Shown here: positions 6,372 to 15,101 of the stretch, piece after piece
Layout of the letters: each line of letters begins with the position of its first letter
Numbering within the stretch: the stretch's first letter is position 1
Source: an uncultured Porphyromonas sp.
Lineage (GTDB): Bacteria > Bacteroidota > Bacteroidia > Bacteroidales > Porphyromonadaceae
Direction of reading: 5' to 3'
Assembly (NCBI GenBank): GCA_900546675.1
Contig: URDQ01000037.1
Location: 1 to 19,917 of the forward strand
DNA: 19,917 nucleotides
The notes under the pieces: generated by a model
The model's input: only the letters and a program-made list of their open reading frames with translations
What the model was told of the DNA's origin: nothing
Database searches by the model: none
Program-made: the position numbers and the translations under genes

Positions 6372-8813
6372 TTAGATAGCGGGGATGTAGACACGATAGG
6401 CCTCACGATCTGTCTGGATGAAGTAGATACCAGCAGGTAGTGAGAGCTCCATATCACCAGAGAGTAGCTGCTGTGCCACCATCTCACCAGCTGACGTGTA
6501 GATAGCTACTGGACGAGCCATATCACTGTGTACGTAGAGCGTACCAGCAGCGGTAGCGATAGTGAGCTTGGCTGCTGCAACCTCCTCAATAGCTGTATTG
6601 GTCTGACCAGATAGTGTGACAATCGTCTTGACATCACCAGAGGTTAGGACGAGCTGAGCTGTAGCCTTGGCATTAGCTGCGATGGTCTTGTCAGGCGTGT
6701 AGGTTACTTTGAGGGTCGCAGGCTCATTGGAGACGGCTAGTTCGCTCTTGTCTACTGAGTAGTACTTAGCACCCTCACCCTCGATCGTACAGGTGATAGC
6801 GTCCATAAGGTTCTTCTGTGTGACGGTCAGATCGACAGACCTATGCTCACCGACAGGTATCATCGTGAAGTCGATCTCGCTCTGAGATACCTTGATGTAC
6901 TGCTCTGTCTCGGTCATTGCGTAGAGGTAGACCTCGTAGCTAGCACCGCCGGAGGTGAGGGTGAGCTTGCCGATACGCTCTTCGGGCGTCTTGGTGACTG
7001 CCGCCCTAAACTGTACCTCCAGAGCTCCACCCGTAGCGGGAAGCTCCTTGAGCTGTGCCGTAAAGCCTTCGCCAGAGCATGTCACCTGGATCGGATCTTT
7101 AAGGTCAGACGCGAGGACTTGTAGGGTACCCTTGCCCTCTGATAGGTGGATAGCTTTGCAGCTAGCAGAGACTGAGGGGAAGGGGAGCTTGTGGGCAACA
7201 AAGAGGCTAAACCAATCCTTGTATATCATCTCCTTATAGCCCTCGGCCGTAAGGAGCTTAGCACTATTGCGACAACGCGCACCTGCCACATAGCTATTGG
7301 CTACGACATCGCCTCCGAATGAGGTCATAGCTTTACTTACCATAGGGTAGTCTTGTGCAGAGCCCTCAGAGAGGTTGAGATCCAGCACACGATAATAGGT
7401 CTGCCCTCCTAGAGCATAGGCATGCAAGATGACACGATCTCCCTGAGTGGATATAGCCGTACAGTTGGAGAATCCCTTCTCTGGGAGGAGCGTATGCCAC
7501 TCTGCATTGGGCTTGCCTGTAGCTTTGTCTATTGCTAGAGCATAGCCTCTGTGTCCCTTGACTTTTTGCTCGAGGATCACATTTCCCTCAGCATCGCAAA
7601 AAGCTCCAGCACCACGTCCCGCTATGTAGACCTTGTCCTTGCCGACAGCTATCCCATCGACAAAAGCAAGCGTCGAAGTGTGCTCGGGTACAGCCTTGAT
7701 ATCAATCTGAGAGATCCACGACACCTTTAGATCTGTGTCTAGGCAGAGGGTGACAAGGCTCTCCTTATCGCTAGGGATGAGTTGCTTGCCATCGATGGTT
7801 ATGGGGGTCTTCTCTTTAGTTCCTGTGAAGCGTCCAGCCGCATAGAGCTTGCCGTCTTGATACTTGATGACCGTTAGCATAGAGCGCCCTATAGGGTCTC
7901 CCTGCTCGGTGAGATGCTTGAGGAGGTTACCCTTGTTGTCAAACTTGAGGACGAAGAAGTCTCCCATCTGTTTCTGTTGGTCACCATTCCACCCGACATT
8001 GTTCTTTGCCTTGATGGTTGTCTCGCCGATGGTTATGGCCGTGCGGACGAAGCCACAGACATAGACGTTGCCCTCGGGATCTATAGTTGTGCCCTTGAAG
8101 TCGCAGCCCGTAGGGGTCCCGTAGCTATAGCGAGTTGCATCGGCCATAGGGGTGTGGTCTACTTCGAAAGCTTTGTGATACTCGATCTGTCCCGCAGCAC
8201 TAACCTTGACAAGGAGTGGCATGATCTTGCGACGCGTAGCTCCTGCGGAGGCATCATCGCCAACTCCGACAAATAGAGACTTCATCTCTACATCGTAAGG
8301 CTTGCCGTCAGCCTGGACCAGACGCAGCGTGTCTGTATCGCTCTTAGACTTGGACTGAGCATCCCGTACCATCAAGATGGTCACAAAGCCTCCGTCGGGA
8401 GTAGCCGTGATACAGTTGACATTGGTTGCTATCTCTCCGCGGCTGTTGTATATGTACCAGAGTAGCTTGCCCTCAGGAGTCATCTTATAGATAGTGAGGG
8501 CGGTGTTGCCGTTGGCCGCCGAGCCGTCATCGCCATAGGAGATCGCTTTGTCAGCATCGTCTGATGCGTCAAAGTTGAAGACCGAGCTAGCGTCAGTGCG
8601 CTCCTTACTATAGAAGGCATTGCTCGCAAAGAGATTGCCATCCATAGAGGCGACCACTTGCTGAGGTATCTGATGACGCTCTACGCTATTGGAAATAAGG
8701 CGATACCAGAGGAAGTTCTTTGCGACGCCTTCGTCTGGAGTCTGTGCTATCGTCACACTCGCCGTACAGAAGAGCGTGAGGAGTATAAGTAATACTGGTA
8801 GTTGTTTTCGCAT
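6372..8813 (-). CDS. T9SS-exported protein with C-terminal sorting domain
   Basis: An 813-residue secreted protein. It has a signal peptide (residues 1 to about 23, ending in TIAQ) and a long region (about 30-540) of repeating beta stretches such as GGFVTILMV, GNVYVCGFV and GKLYAAGRF, each near the start of a WD/SBBP-like blade; this suggests a beta propeller. Two Ig-like beta domains follow (about 545-635 and 640-740, the second ending VTLSGQT). The last 70 or so residues look like a type A sorting domain, ending with LPAGIYFIQT and a final VYIP strand. Such tails direct passage through the type IX machinery and attachment to the cell surface (established for Bacteroidota). It sits 40 bp after the DUF6850 gene. 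A surface ligand-binding role in the cluster is inference; no enzyme motif is visible. Confidence 0.85.
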   Translation of the reverse strand: MRKQLPVLLILLTLFCTASVTIAQTPDEGVAKNFLWYRLISNSVERHQIPQQVVASMDGNLFASNAFYSKERTDASSVFNFDASDDADKAISYGDDGSAANGNTALTIYKMTPEGKLLWYIYNSRGEIATNVNCITATPDGGFVTILMVRDAQSKSKSDTDTLRLVQADGKPYDVEMKSLFVGVGDDASAGATRRKIMPLLVKVSAAGQIEYHKAFEVDHTPMADATRYSYGTPTGCDFKGTTIDPEGNVYVCGFVRTAITIGETTIKAKNNVGWNGDQQKQMGDFFVLKFDNKGNLLKHLTEQGDPIGRSMLTVIKYQDGKLYAAGRFTGTKEKTPITIDGKQLIPSDKESLVTLCLDTDLKVSWISQIDIKAVPEHTSTLAFVDGIAVGKDKVYIAGRGAGAFCDAEGNVILEQKVKGHRGYALAIDKATGKPNAEWHTLLPEKGFSNCTAISTQGDRVILHAYALGGQTYYRVLDLNLSEGSAQDYPMVSKAMTSFGGDVVANSYVAGARCRNSAKLLTAEGYKEMIYKDWFSLFVAHKLPFPSVSASCKAIHLSEGKGTLQVLASDLKDPIQVTCSGEGFTAQLKELPATGGALEVQFRAAVTKTPEERIGKLTLTSGGASYEVYLYAMTETEQYIKVSQSEIDFTMIPVGEHRSVDLTVTQKNLMDAITCTIEGEGAKYYSVDKSELAVSNEPATLKVTYTPDKTIAANAKATAQLVLTSGDVKTIVTLSGQTNTAIEEVAAAKLTIATAAGTLYVHSDMARPVAIYTSAGEMVAQQLLSGDMELSLPAGIYFIQTDREAYRVYIPAI

Positions 8814-8853
8814 ACTGATGATATTTAGATTGTTTGATTAGTCTGTTTTGCCA

Positions 8854-10443
8854 TTAGAATGAGATGCCACAGCGTATGGCTCCGTAGTTGCTACCGCACA
8901 GACTCGTCTGCGTATGGAGGTAGTCTAGTGAGAGCCACAGCGCATATCTACTGCTAAGCTGATAGCCGTGAGTCATAGAGAGCCCATAGGTCATCTGCGT
9001 GGAACTAGCTATCTGGAAGGCTCGCTCCAGTGTCTCAGCATAAGTAGGTATAGGCTGATGCTGAGGTGCTAACTGTAGTGAAGGGTGTCCCGTCTGCGAC
9101 CAAATACTATAAGTAGGAGTCAGAGAGACAAAGTACTGCCCGCGATGAAAGCTAACATACGGAGCCAATGTCCCTCCTAGATGGTAGAAGAGTCGCTCTG
9201 CTTGAGGTAGCAAGTCTTCCTCATGTAGTCGATAGCCGAGCGAAGTGGATACGCCCCACGACCAAGGCGTGCGAGGAGCGTCCTTATACCAAAAGCCTTT
9301 AGCTCCAAACTCTAAGGTCTGGCCATAGTATGACCGCTCCGTGGCTATGCGTGGGTAGATATTTCCCTTAGGATCACCGAAGAGATGGACAGCACCTCGA
9401 CGTATGTCGCCCAGTGTGTAGAGTGCTACGCCCCAACGCTCTAGTCGTGCTGAGCGGGCGGTGTATCCCGCCTGCAGATCTATCGTGTGACTGGAGAGTG
9501 TCGAGAGGGGGAGGTTGTTGAGCTCTCGTATGATACGGTCGGTCGTCAGCAGATGCCACGCAACCAGAGCATAGAAGCCTTGATGCGACTCGCTGGTAGG
9601 GGTTAGCCCGAGCGAGATACCATATGACAGCCCTTGATAGAAGAGCGACGTATTGCCTCCCCTAAAGCGGTAGTAGTCTCCCCCGATGCCCGTAAAGTGA
9701 TATTCACTAGCCACTCCGAGCTCACTCAAGAAGTTTACCTGGTTGTTTTGCTTGTAGCGACCTAGCGTCCCTGCTAGGGCTAGCGCATAGTCGGTAAGCT
9801 GATAGCCAATGCCGATCTGCCCCTCTAAGCGTGTAGCCAGATTGCGAGGACGAGGGTCTTGCGTACGGTAGGCAAAGGTGGCACGATAGTCCGCCGTCAG
9901 GGAGAGGAGCCAATTGCCGAGACGATGCACCGTACCTGCGCCGAAGGTGTAGAGATCTTGGTGCAGGCGCACTGTATGCGCCGTGTCTCCCATAACGTAG
10001 GGCGTGAGGAGGGGGTAGTCTGTCGTCTCGTTGAAGCGTATCCCCTCCGTAGCACGATAAGTGTAGGAGGCAGCACCCCAAGCGAAGTTGTTGTGCTGAC
10101 GCAAAGCACTTTCGATAAGCACCGATCCATCGATGTCTTGCTTGCCTAGCTGCGGGGTCATCGCCTCGCCTCCATCTCGCCGCATAGCTCCGCCCAGAGA
10201 GAGGTCTGTACGAGAGCCTCGCTCTGAGAAAAAGTAGAGTGGCGACACTACTGGCGATACCGACAGGTCGTAGCCAGGTCGCCCCTGCTCTAGGAGCGAC
10301 CCTGCCACCGAGAGGGTATCTGCAGGTAGTGAGATCTTCTCTGGCTCTTGCTGCTGTCCATAGAGCGAGTTTGTAAGCACACCTAGGAGACAGAGTAAGA
10401 GCGCAAGAGATCTGCTAAGACAAACTGAAGAATGATGCACCAT
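8854..10443 (-). CDS. DUF6850-type outer-membrane beta-barrel protein
   Basis: A 529-residue protein with a signal peptide (to about residue 30, SLYGQ) and many amphipathic, aromatic-rich beta strands with dense Tyr and Leu, for example YALALAGTLGRY, YGISLGLTP and YALWLSLDYLHT. It ends in ISF, and a C-terminal Phe is the usual signature of an outer-membrane barrel. The N-terminal part (GRPGYDLSVSPVVSPLYF) resembles the DUF6850 family that accompanies TonB receptors and DUF4876 lipoproteins in Bacteroidales; this assignment is from memory. It is 17 bp downstream of the DUF4876 gene, so cotranscription is very likely. Substrate and function are unknown. Confidence 0.78.
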   Translation of the reverse strand: MVHHSSVCLSRSLALLLCLLGVLTNSLYGQQQEPEKISLPADTLSVAGSLLEQGRPGYDLSVSPVVSPLYFFSERGSRTDLSLGGAMRRDGGEAMTPQLGKQDIDGSVLIESALRQHNNFAWGAASYTYRATEGIRFNETTDYPLLTPYVMGDTAHTVRLHQDLYTFGAGTVHRLGNWLLSLTADYRATFAYRTQDPRPRNLATRLEGQIGIGYQLTDYALALAGTLGRYKQNNQVNFLSELGVASEYHFTGIGGDYYRFRGGNTSLFYQGLSYGISLGLTPTSESHQGFYALVAWHLLTTDRIIRELNNLPLSTLSSHTIDLQAGYTARSARLERWGVALYTLGDIRRGAVHLFGDPKGNIYPRIATERSYYGQTLEFGAKGFWYKDAPRTPWSWGVSTSLGYRLHEEDLLPQAERLFYHLGGTLAPYVSFHRGQYFVSLTPTYSIWSQTGHPSLQLAPQHQPIPTYAETLERAFQIASSTQMTYGLSMTHGYQLSSRYALWLSLDYLHTQTSLCGSNYGAIRCGISF

Positions 10444-10460
10444 AGTCTATCGAAGAGACC

Positions 10461-11777
10461 TTACTGCTCAATAGGCACGACCCCATCATAAGTCTTAGTC
10501 GTGCAGGGTGTACCCTTAGCATTGATCGCAGTACCTTGCTCTTCAATGAGTGAGGCCGTGACCATTGGGTTGAAGTCCTCAAACGAGTTATTGGTGTCCT
10601 GCAGGATCATATGTCCCTCGGCATCCTTGCCTAGGTACTTACGTCGTACGCTATGGAAGTAGCGATCTTTCTGTCCGTCTACCGTACCACAGTTTGTATA
10701 TCCAGCGTCTATCGTCTCAGGTAGGATCGTCCACTGATGCACCGCTTCGACACTACAATTGACACCATCTATGATCCAGTCGTTGGGTAGCTTATAGCAC
10801 GAGCCTGACATGTCATAGCTATTTCCATTGTGTGTCAAGACGTAGGTGTAGTCATACTTGTAGTCCTTGAGGTACTCCTCCTTGGTTATCGGCATACGAG
10901 CTATAGCGTACGATGCAAAGCCTCTATTGTGTAGGATGAAAAAGGACTTCGTGTAGCAGTACCACTTATCTAGGTTAGGCACTGTAGGACTATCAAAGTC
11001 TTGGTGTGCTGGTGAGCTAGACTCGTCATACCACTCGAAGTTAGCCTTGGAGAGGTCGAAAGCATTTGGATTATTCACCTTGTGATCGATGCCTATATCA
11101 CAGAGTATCAGCCGCTCGCCAGGCTTCACGGGGTGCTCCTTACCACTGCCAGGGATGACATAGACAGCGTGTACCGCCATAGCTTCTTGACGTATGTCTG
11201 GCTTGTAGTCAAACTTACGTGCGGGGTTAAACCCACTCTCACAGAAGGCGATCCCGTCAGCATAGAGTACTCTGTCTGTCCCGTTGTAGAGAACCACATA
11301 GCTGGTCCCATGATACTGCTTGCCTGCAGGGGGCAGTGTGCCCGTAAAGAATATCTCCTGAATGACAAAGTCCTGAACGGTAGGCACGATGCGGAGCTCT
11401 AAGCGTAGCTTGAGTGGGGCGGTCGTTTGGTCGGTCACCTCCATATTCTCAATCTGTGCGACCAGCCGTCCCTCCATTGCGACCCCGTGTAGCTTATAGC
11501 GACAGGTCGCTGTGTAGTTTAGGTTGTACAGACCTAGAGCCAGCTTGATACCCTCTAGCGTCTTATACGCCACGTCTTGACCCGTGGAGGTATTGTGTAT
11601 CGTGAGGAGCTCCTCTTGTATGGTCAAATCAGTGACACCATCAGGCTGTGTGCGCTCGAAGAGACAAGCGATGGCTTTTTGCTCCTTGGGGTTGTCTGGT
11701 GTGACAGGGTCTGGACGACAGGCAGTCACAGCGACCAGCAGGGCTGGTAAGAGGAGTATATACAGTAATCGTTTCAT
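10461..11777 (-). CDS. DUF4876-type lipoprotein
   Basis: A 438-residue lipoprotein. The leader ends in VTAC with Cys20 as the predicted acylated residue, followed by a Pro/Asp-rich linker. An N-terminal beta-sandwich-like region (about 35-130) precedes the segment FVIQEIFFTGTLPPAGKQYH (136-155), which with LYNGTDRVLYADGIAF is typical of DUF4876 proteins (from memory of the family). It lies 22 bp after the TonB-dependent receptor stop, and this pairing is the expected arrangement for a surface or periplasmic-face lipoprotein partner of the receptor, comparable in position, but not in sequence, to SusD. The ligand is unknown. The end of the reading frame (VPIEQ) is followed closely by the DUF6850 gene. 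Confidence 0.82.
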   Translation of the reverse strand: MKRLLYILLLPALLVAVTACRPDPVTPDNPKEQKAIACLFERTQPDGVTDLTIQEELLTIHNTSTGQDVAYKTLEGIKLALGLYNLNYTATCRYKLHGVAMEGRLVAQIENMEVTDQTTAPLKLRLELRIVPTVQDFVIQEIFFTGTLPPAGKQYHGTSYVVLYNGTDRVLYADGIAFCESGFNPARKFDYKPDIRQEAMAVHAVYVIPGSGKEHPVKPGERLILCDIGIDHKVNNPNAFDLSKANFEWYDESSSPAHQDFDSPTVPNLDKWYCYTKSFFILHNRGFASYAIARMPITKEEYLKDYKYDYTYVLTHNGNSYDMSGSCYKLPNDWIIDGVNCSVEAVHQWTILPETIDAGYTNCGTVDGQKDRYFHSVRRKYLGKDAEGHMILQDTNNSFEDFNPMVTASLIEEQGTAINAKGTPCTTKTYDGVVPIEQ

Positions 11778-11799
11778 AGAGATCTATTTGTTGGGTTGA

Positions 11800-14607
11800 T
11801 TATATTTTGATGCGTAGCTCCATGCCAAAGTAAGGTGTGGCAGTACGCCTGAGCGTAGCGCTCCCCACCTTGTAGTCGGGCAGGTAGTCTAAGACGTTGT
11901 TGGCAAAGAGAGATAGCGTAAAGAGCCTTCCCAGCTGCTTGGATACTTTTAGATTGACCCCAAGAGCTAGAGGTATGCGACTCGGCTTAAAGAGCGTATC
12001 ACTGTAGCGTATCAAGAGATGCTGCAGATAGGTGTCTTGCTCAGACTCCGCTGTGTAGGGGTGCAGCTTACCGTCGTGCACATCTAGGTAAGCTATCGGA
12101 CGACCATCTTGGGGGAGGCGACGACGAGAGACCAGCCAAGTACTCTCTATGGCGGTCGTCAGGATAAGTCCCCACTGCGGGATCTGCGTGTCGAGGAGCA
12201 GGTTGGTCGAGAGCGACTGATTTTCCGATCCATCCTGCCAGTTGTAGAGGCCTAAGTATTGATCCGATAGGATCACATCTCCGTAGACTCCAGAGACGGC
12301 ATAGAAGAGCGGTACGCTATTCGAGTAGGTAGAGCGAAACCATGCGCCCCCTAGGATCAGACTGGTATTGATCACTGGAATGCGCTCCGTCATAATCTGT
12401 AGCTCTACCCCCTCCTTGCGGATCATGCTGCCATTCTCAGGGCGACTTGTCGACTCGATACGCGCAGCGGGAGTGTAGGGAATGGTAGATATGTCGGGCT
12501 GTCCCGTCAGCTGGGTATAGTCGATCGCCGAGGCGTCATACTTATTATAGGCATAGACCTGAGCTGTGGAGCGGTATCTAAAGCCTGTGGTCATCAACTC
12601 GCGAAAGTAACTCACGGAGATCCTGTTGCGTCCCCACTCGGCCGAGAGACGTAGGTCTAGCTTCTGATTGCGTGTAGCACGTAGCTTGTAGTTCGTCGCA
12701 TCCTCTATGTAGGTGCGGACGTAGTATAGACTGCGCTCATAGGGAGCGTTGATGTCGTAGTAAGCTAGCTGAGTTATGTCTACGTAGCGTGGGTCAGGGT
12801 ATAGATAGTTGAGCGTAGGCATACGAGTCGTCAGCCCCCATCCGGCATCGAGTGAGAGCTTGAGGTCTCGTGACAGCAGCTCCCAGGCAGGCAAGCTCCA
12901 GCGCAGATTGACACGTGGATCTAGGTAAGGCTTATAGCTCAGCGTGTACTGTGGTGCTAAGCCTAAGAGCATGGAGAGTCGTACGCCTGCCTCTAGCTGG
13001 AGTGTATGCGCTCCGAGCGGCTGCTTATATAGATCCTCCGCATAGAGTGCTAGCTGCTGCAAGGCTGGGATCTGGTAGTAGGGTCGTGGACGAGTGTCCC
13101 ACGCTTTGGGGAAGAGTGGATAGGAAAGGTCGTAAACCTGCCCGCGACCGAAGTTTTTGGATAGTTCATAGTTAAAGCCCCCCTTCAACCTATGCGAAGC
13201 TTTTCCCCACTCTATGTTATATAGTGTCTGCCCCTTAGCAAAAAGCGTCAGAGGCTTACCATCACTCACATAGTCCGCTATATACTCCCCGCCGATCAGT
13301 CTAGCCTCGTGCTCGCCAGCCTGGTCGCCCGTAGGGGTTATAGACATACGGTCTGGAGCCACGAGACGGCGCTGGTGTAGGTAGTCAAACTGCTGCGCAG
13401 CGGATAGTGTTAGCTCCACCCGTTGTAAGCCCTCCCTGCGGCTTGACGGAGCGTAAGTATAGCGTGAGGTGAGTGCTATGCGGTTGTAGTCTGTGCGGTA
13501 CTCGTCGGTGCGTCCGTAGGAGAGGTCGGGGTCTACCTTATTCTTGTCAAAGGTTCCCGTATAGTCTCCGCTTACCTCCCATCTGTGCACTTGGTCACTA
13601 CTCGTACCATGATAGCGTAGCGAACCAGTCAAGCGCCGGTAAGTCTCAAAGGGGACACGCGGGTCAGGCTTAGCATCTAGATAGCTCACATCACCATTGA
13701 GGATGTGGCGCTGGGAGGGTGTGAGGGCAAACCCTTTCTCCACTGAGACCAGCTTGCTGTAGCCATCTACCTTAAAGCGACTCTGCACGGGCGAGGCTTG
13801 TCGCTTACGATGCACCAGCACCACACCCGAGGTGATATTGCCATACTCTACGGAGGGGACACCACGGATGAACTCGACCCGCTCTATATTGTCCGTCTGC
13901 AGCGTGCGCATATCCACACCTCGATTCACATTGACCTTGCCAGCACCTAGGAGCGAGCCAGACGGCGAGGCTGTGTACTGCATATCCGCATCCGTATTGA
14001 GCGGAGCTCCATCTACCATAAAGAGGGTACCTAGCGAACTGATGGCGTAGTCTTGGTTGTTTGTCTTATTGCCCTGCATATTGATAGTGCCCGTCTCACG
14101 GAGCAAGAGATTATTGACACCACTCATATTAGGTATGCTACTCTTGCCACCAGGTAGTAGTGCCGTCAGGTCGGAGAAGCTACTAGGCTGCAGATGATCT
14201 ATAGCTGCCCGCTCAATCGTTGAGGAGCTGGTCAGCTGTCGTCCCTCCTGCGCAGTCACGACCACCTCGCCTAGTGTCTGCTCCAGCTTAAAGGGGATAC
14301 GTAGGTGTTGGTCTCGCTGCAAGGTGACCGTCAGCTCCTTGCGCAGACCCGTATAGCGCACCTGTAGGCGATATCGTCCCGCTAGTACCGACTGAAAGGT
14401 AAAGCGCCCGTCATCATCCGTGTAGGTTACCACATCTTTGCGTCCCTCAGCAGAGAGAGCCACTAGAGCGTAGGCTATCGGCTCGCCAATAGACGCTTCG
14501 TATACCACTCCTGTGAGGGTGTGACGGGCACCCTGAGCATATAGACTCCAGGAGAGCAACGAAAAGAGTATGTAGGACAGAAGAACTCTACGGATAGACC
14601 TACTCAT
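11800..14607 (-). CDS. TonB-dependent outer-membrane receptor
   Basis: Energy-dependent outer-membrane transporter of 935 residues from the chosen start. The signal peptide ends near LYAQ (residues 1-24). A carboxypeptidase-regulatory-like beta domain follows (about 29-105: LTGVVYEASIGEPIAYALV and DDDGRFTF). Next comes LGEVVVTAQ, then a plug (about 125-260; FMVDGAPLN, NIERVEFIRGVPSVEYGN) and a barrel ending in a beta strand (FGMELRIKI). The start at 14607 was preferred to an in-frame ATG at 14703 because the -7 element (14629-14637) lies between them and a clean signal peptide begins at 14607. There is no SusD-type partner, which argues against glycan uptake and for siderophore, heme, metal or a similar small ligand (inference). 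It heads the nine-gene block. Confidence 0.92.
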   Translation of the reverse strand: MSRSIRRVLLSYILFSLLSWSLYAQGARHTLTGVVYEASIGEPIAYALVALSAEGRKDVVTYTDDDGRFTFQSVLAGRYRLQVRYTGLRKELTVTLQRDQHLRIPFKLEQTLGEVVVTAQEGRQLTSSSTIERAAIDHLQPSSFSDLTALLPGGKSSIPNMSGVNNLLLRETGTINMQGNKTNNQDYAISSLGTLFMVDGAPLNTDADMQYTASPSGSLLGAGKVNVNRGVDMRTLQTDNIERVEFIRGVPSVEYGNITSGVVLVHRKRQASPVQSRFKVDGYSKLVSVEKGFALTPSQRHILNGDVSYLDAKPDPRVPFETYRRLTGSLRYHGTSSDQVHRWEVSGDYTGTFDKNKVDPDLSYGRTDEYRTDYNRIALTSRYTYAPSSRREGLQRVELTLSAAQQFDYLHQRRLVAPDRMSITPTGDQAGEHEARLIGGEYIADYVSDGKPLTLFAKGQTLYNIEWGKASHRLKGGFNYELSKNFGRGQVYDLSYPLFPKAWDTRPRPYYQIPALQQLALYAEDLYKQPLGAHTLQLEAGVRLSMLLGLAPQYTLSYKPYLDPRVNLRWSLPAWELLSRDLKLSLDAGWGLTTRMPTLNYLYPDPRYVDITQLAYYDINAPYERSLYYVRTYIEDATNYKLRATRNQKLDLRLSAEWGRNRISVSYFRELMTTGFRYRSTAQVYAYNKYDASAIDYTQLTGQPDISTIPYTPAARIESTSRPENGSMIRKEGVELQIMTERIPVINTSLILGGAWFRSTYSNSVPLFYAVSGVYGDVILSDQYLGLYNWQDGSENQSLSTNLLLDTQIPQWGLILTTAIESTWLVSRRRLPQDGRPIAYLDVHDGKLHPYTAESEQDTYLQHLLIRYSDTLFKPSRIPLALGVNLKVSKQLGRLFTLSLFANNVLDYLPDYKVGSATLRRTATPYFGMELRIKI

Positions 14608-14628
14608 AGGGGAAGCATAAAAACCTCT

Positions 14629-14637
14629 GCAAAGGTA
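14629..14637 (-). promoter_or_regulatory. Promoter -7 element of the TonB receptor operon
   Basis: Minus-strand TACCTTTGC matches the Bacteroidota -7 consensus TAnnTTTG. Transcription would begin near 14622, leaving a leader of about 15 nt before the ATG at 14607. No good -33 TTTG is found at the usual distance, which would fit a promoter needing an activator. This is the only promoter-like element seen for the whole 12-kb block. Confidence 0.65.
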
Positions 14638-14644
14638 CGTCGGC

Positions 14645-14659
14645 TTCATTCCCGATGAA
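14645..14659. promoter_or_regulatory. Inverted repeat over the receptor promoter, candidate operator
   Basis: A perfect inverted repeat TTCAT-N5-ATGAA ends 8 bp upstream of the -7 element, in the spacer between -7 and -33. A second, imperfect pair (AATAACC and GGTATT, about 14659-14678) lies just upstream. The placement fits a repressor or activator site; the regulator is unknown. Fifteen-base inverted repeats of this quality also occur by chance. Confidence 0.35.
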
Positions 14660-14805
14660 ATAACCACTAATAGGTATTTTAGCCTGTGTCTCTCATCAAT
14701 CATAGGTAGGAGCTGTGAGAAGGGGTCAAAAGTCCAGCTTTGCTCCCTGATCCTTTACCGAGAGCGTTTCGGCCCTTTGAGGGGCTTGAGATCGCTTCCC
14801 TGCAT

Positions 14806-14969
14806 CTCCACGTGAGAAATCGAAAATCCCCACGTGGGGAAGAAGCATTTCCCACGTGGAGACGAAATAAAACTTCGGAGGAATCAAATGAAACTTCGGA
14901 GGAAATGATTCTCGCCTACGTGGGGATTTTCGATTGCTCACGTGGGCATTTTCGATTCGCCACGTGGAG
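14806..14969. repeat. Phased palindrome array, copy B
   Basis: The same architecture as copy A: ACGT cores start at 14810, 14832, 14854, 14918, 14940 and 14962, with CTTCGGAG boxes at 14873-14880 and 14894-14901, giving the same 22, 22, 21, 21, 22, 22, 22 bp pitch. Positions 14861-14924 are identical to the core of copy A. The outer segments also form a long imperfect inverted repeat within this copy: 14808-14837 pairs with 14916-14945 at 28 of 30 positions. It lies between the mscL terminator and the receptor promoter. The remainder of the 386-bp gap (14704-14805) shows only a weak GCCC/GGGC hairpin near 14772-14785 and nothing else I can name. Confidence 0.9.
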
Positions 14970-14993
14970 GTCTCTCCGAAAGTGACAAGAGAC

Positions 14994-15039
14994 AAAAAAG
15001 CACCGCTCGCGTAGGAGTGACCTACGAGGGCGGTGCTTT
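14994..15039 (-). terminator. Intrinsic terminator of the rsmG-gcvP-mscL operon
   Basis: A 19-bp inverted repeat (14997-15015 with 15021-15039, two mismatches, 5-nt loop), GC-rich in the middle, followed on the minus strand by six T. It lies 52 bp after the mscL stop codon. On the plus strand only three T follow, so it is mainly a leftward terminator. Confidence 0.9.
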
Positions 15040-15055
15040 AGTTCTGTAGCCTACC

Positions 15056-15101
15056 GATTGAGTCGGCTTACTGCTTCTAATCGAGTCGGCTTACTGCTTC
15101 T
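15056..15101. repeat. 23-bp tandem duplication covering the mscL stop codon
   Basis: Two adjacent near-identical units of 23 bp share an exact 18-base stretch (15061-15078 and 15084-15101). The real mscL stop codon is in the right-hand copy, and the left-hand copy repeats the last codons and stop just outside the gene. The protein is unaffected. This looks like a recent slippage or small duplication event. Confidence 0.85.

Noticed and set aside
14608..14703. A 32-residue N-terminal extension of the TonB receptor starting at 14703.
   Set aside because: The -7 element at 14629-14637 lies inside this stretch, and a normal signal peptide starts at 14607.
14726..14995. Overlapping open frames on both strands (89 codons minus, 81 codons plus at 14740-14985) across copy B.
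   Set aside because: They arise from the repeat itself, whose 21-bp internal period keeps frames open (a PPKF motif twice on the minus strand). They run through the array, one overlaps the terminator edge, and no such frame is kept in copy A.
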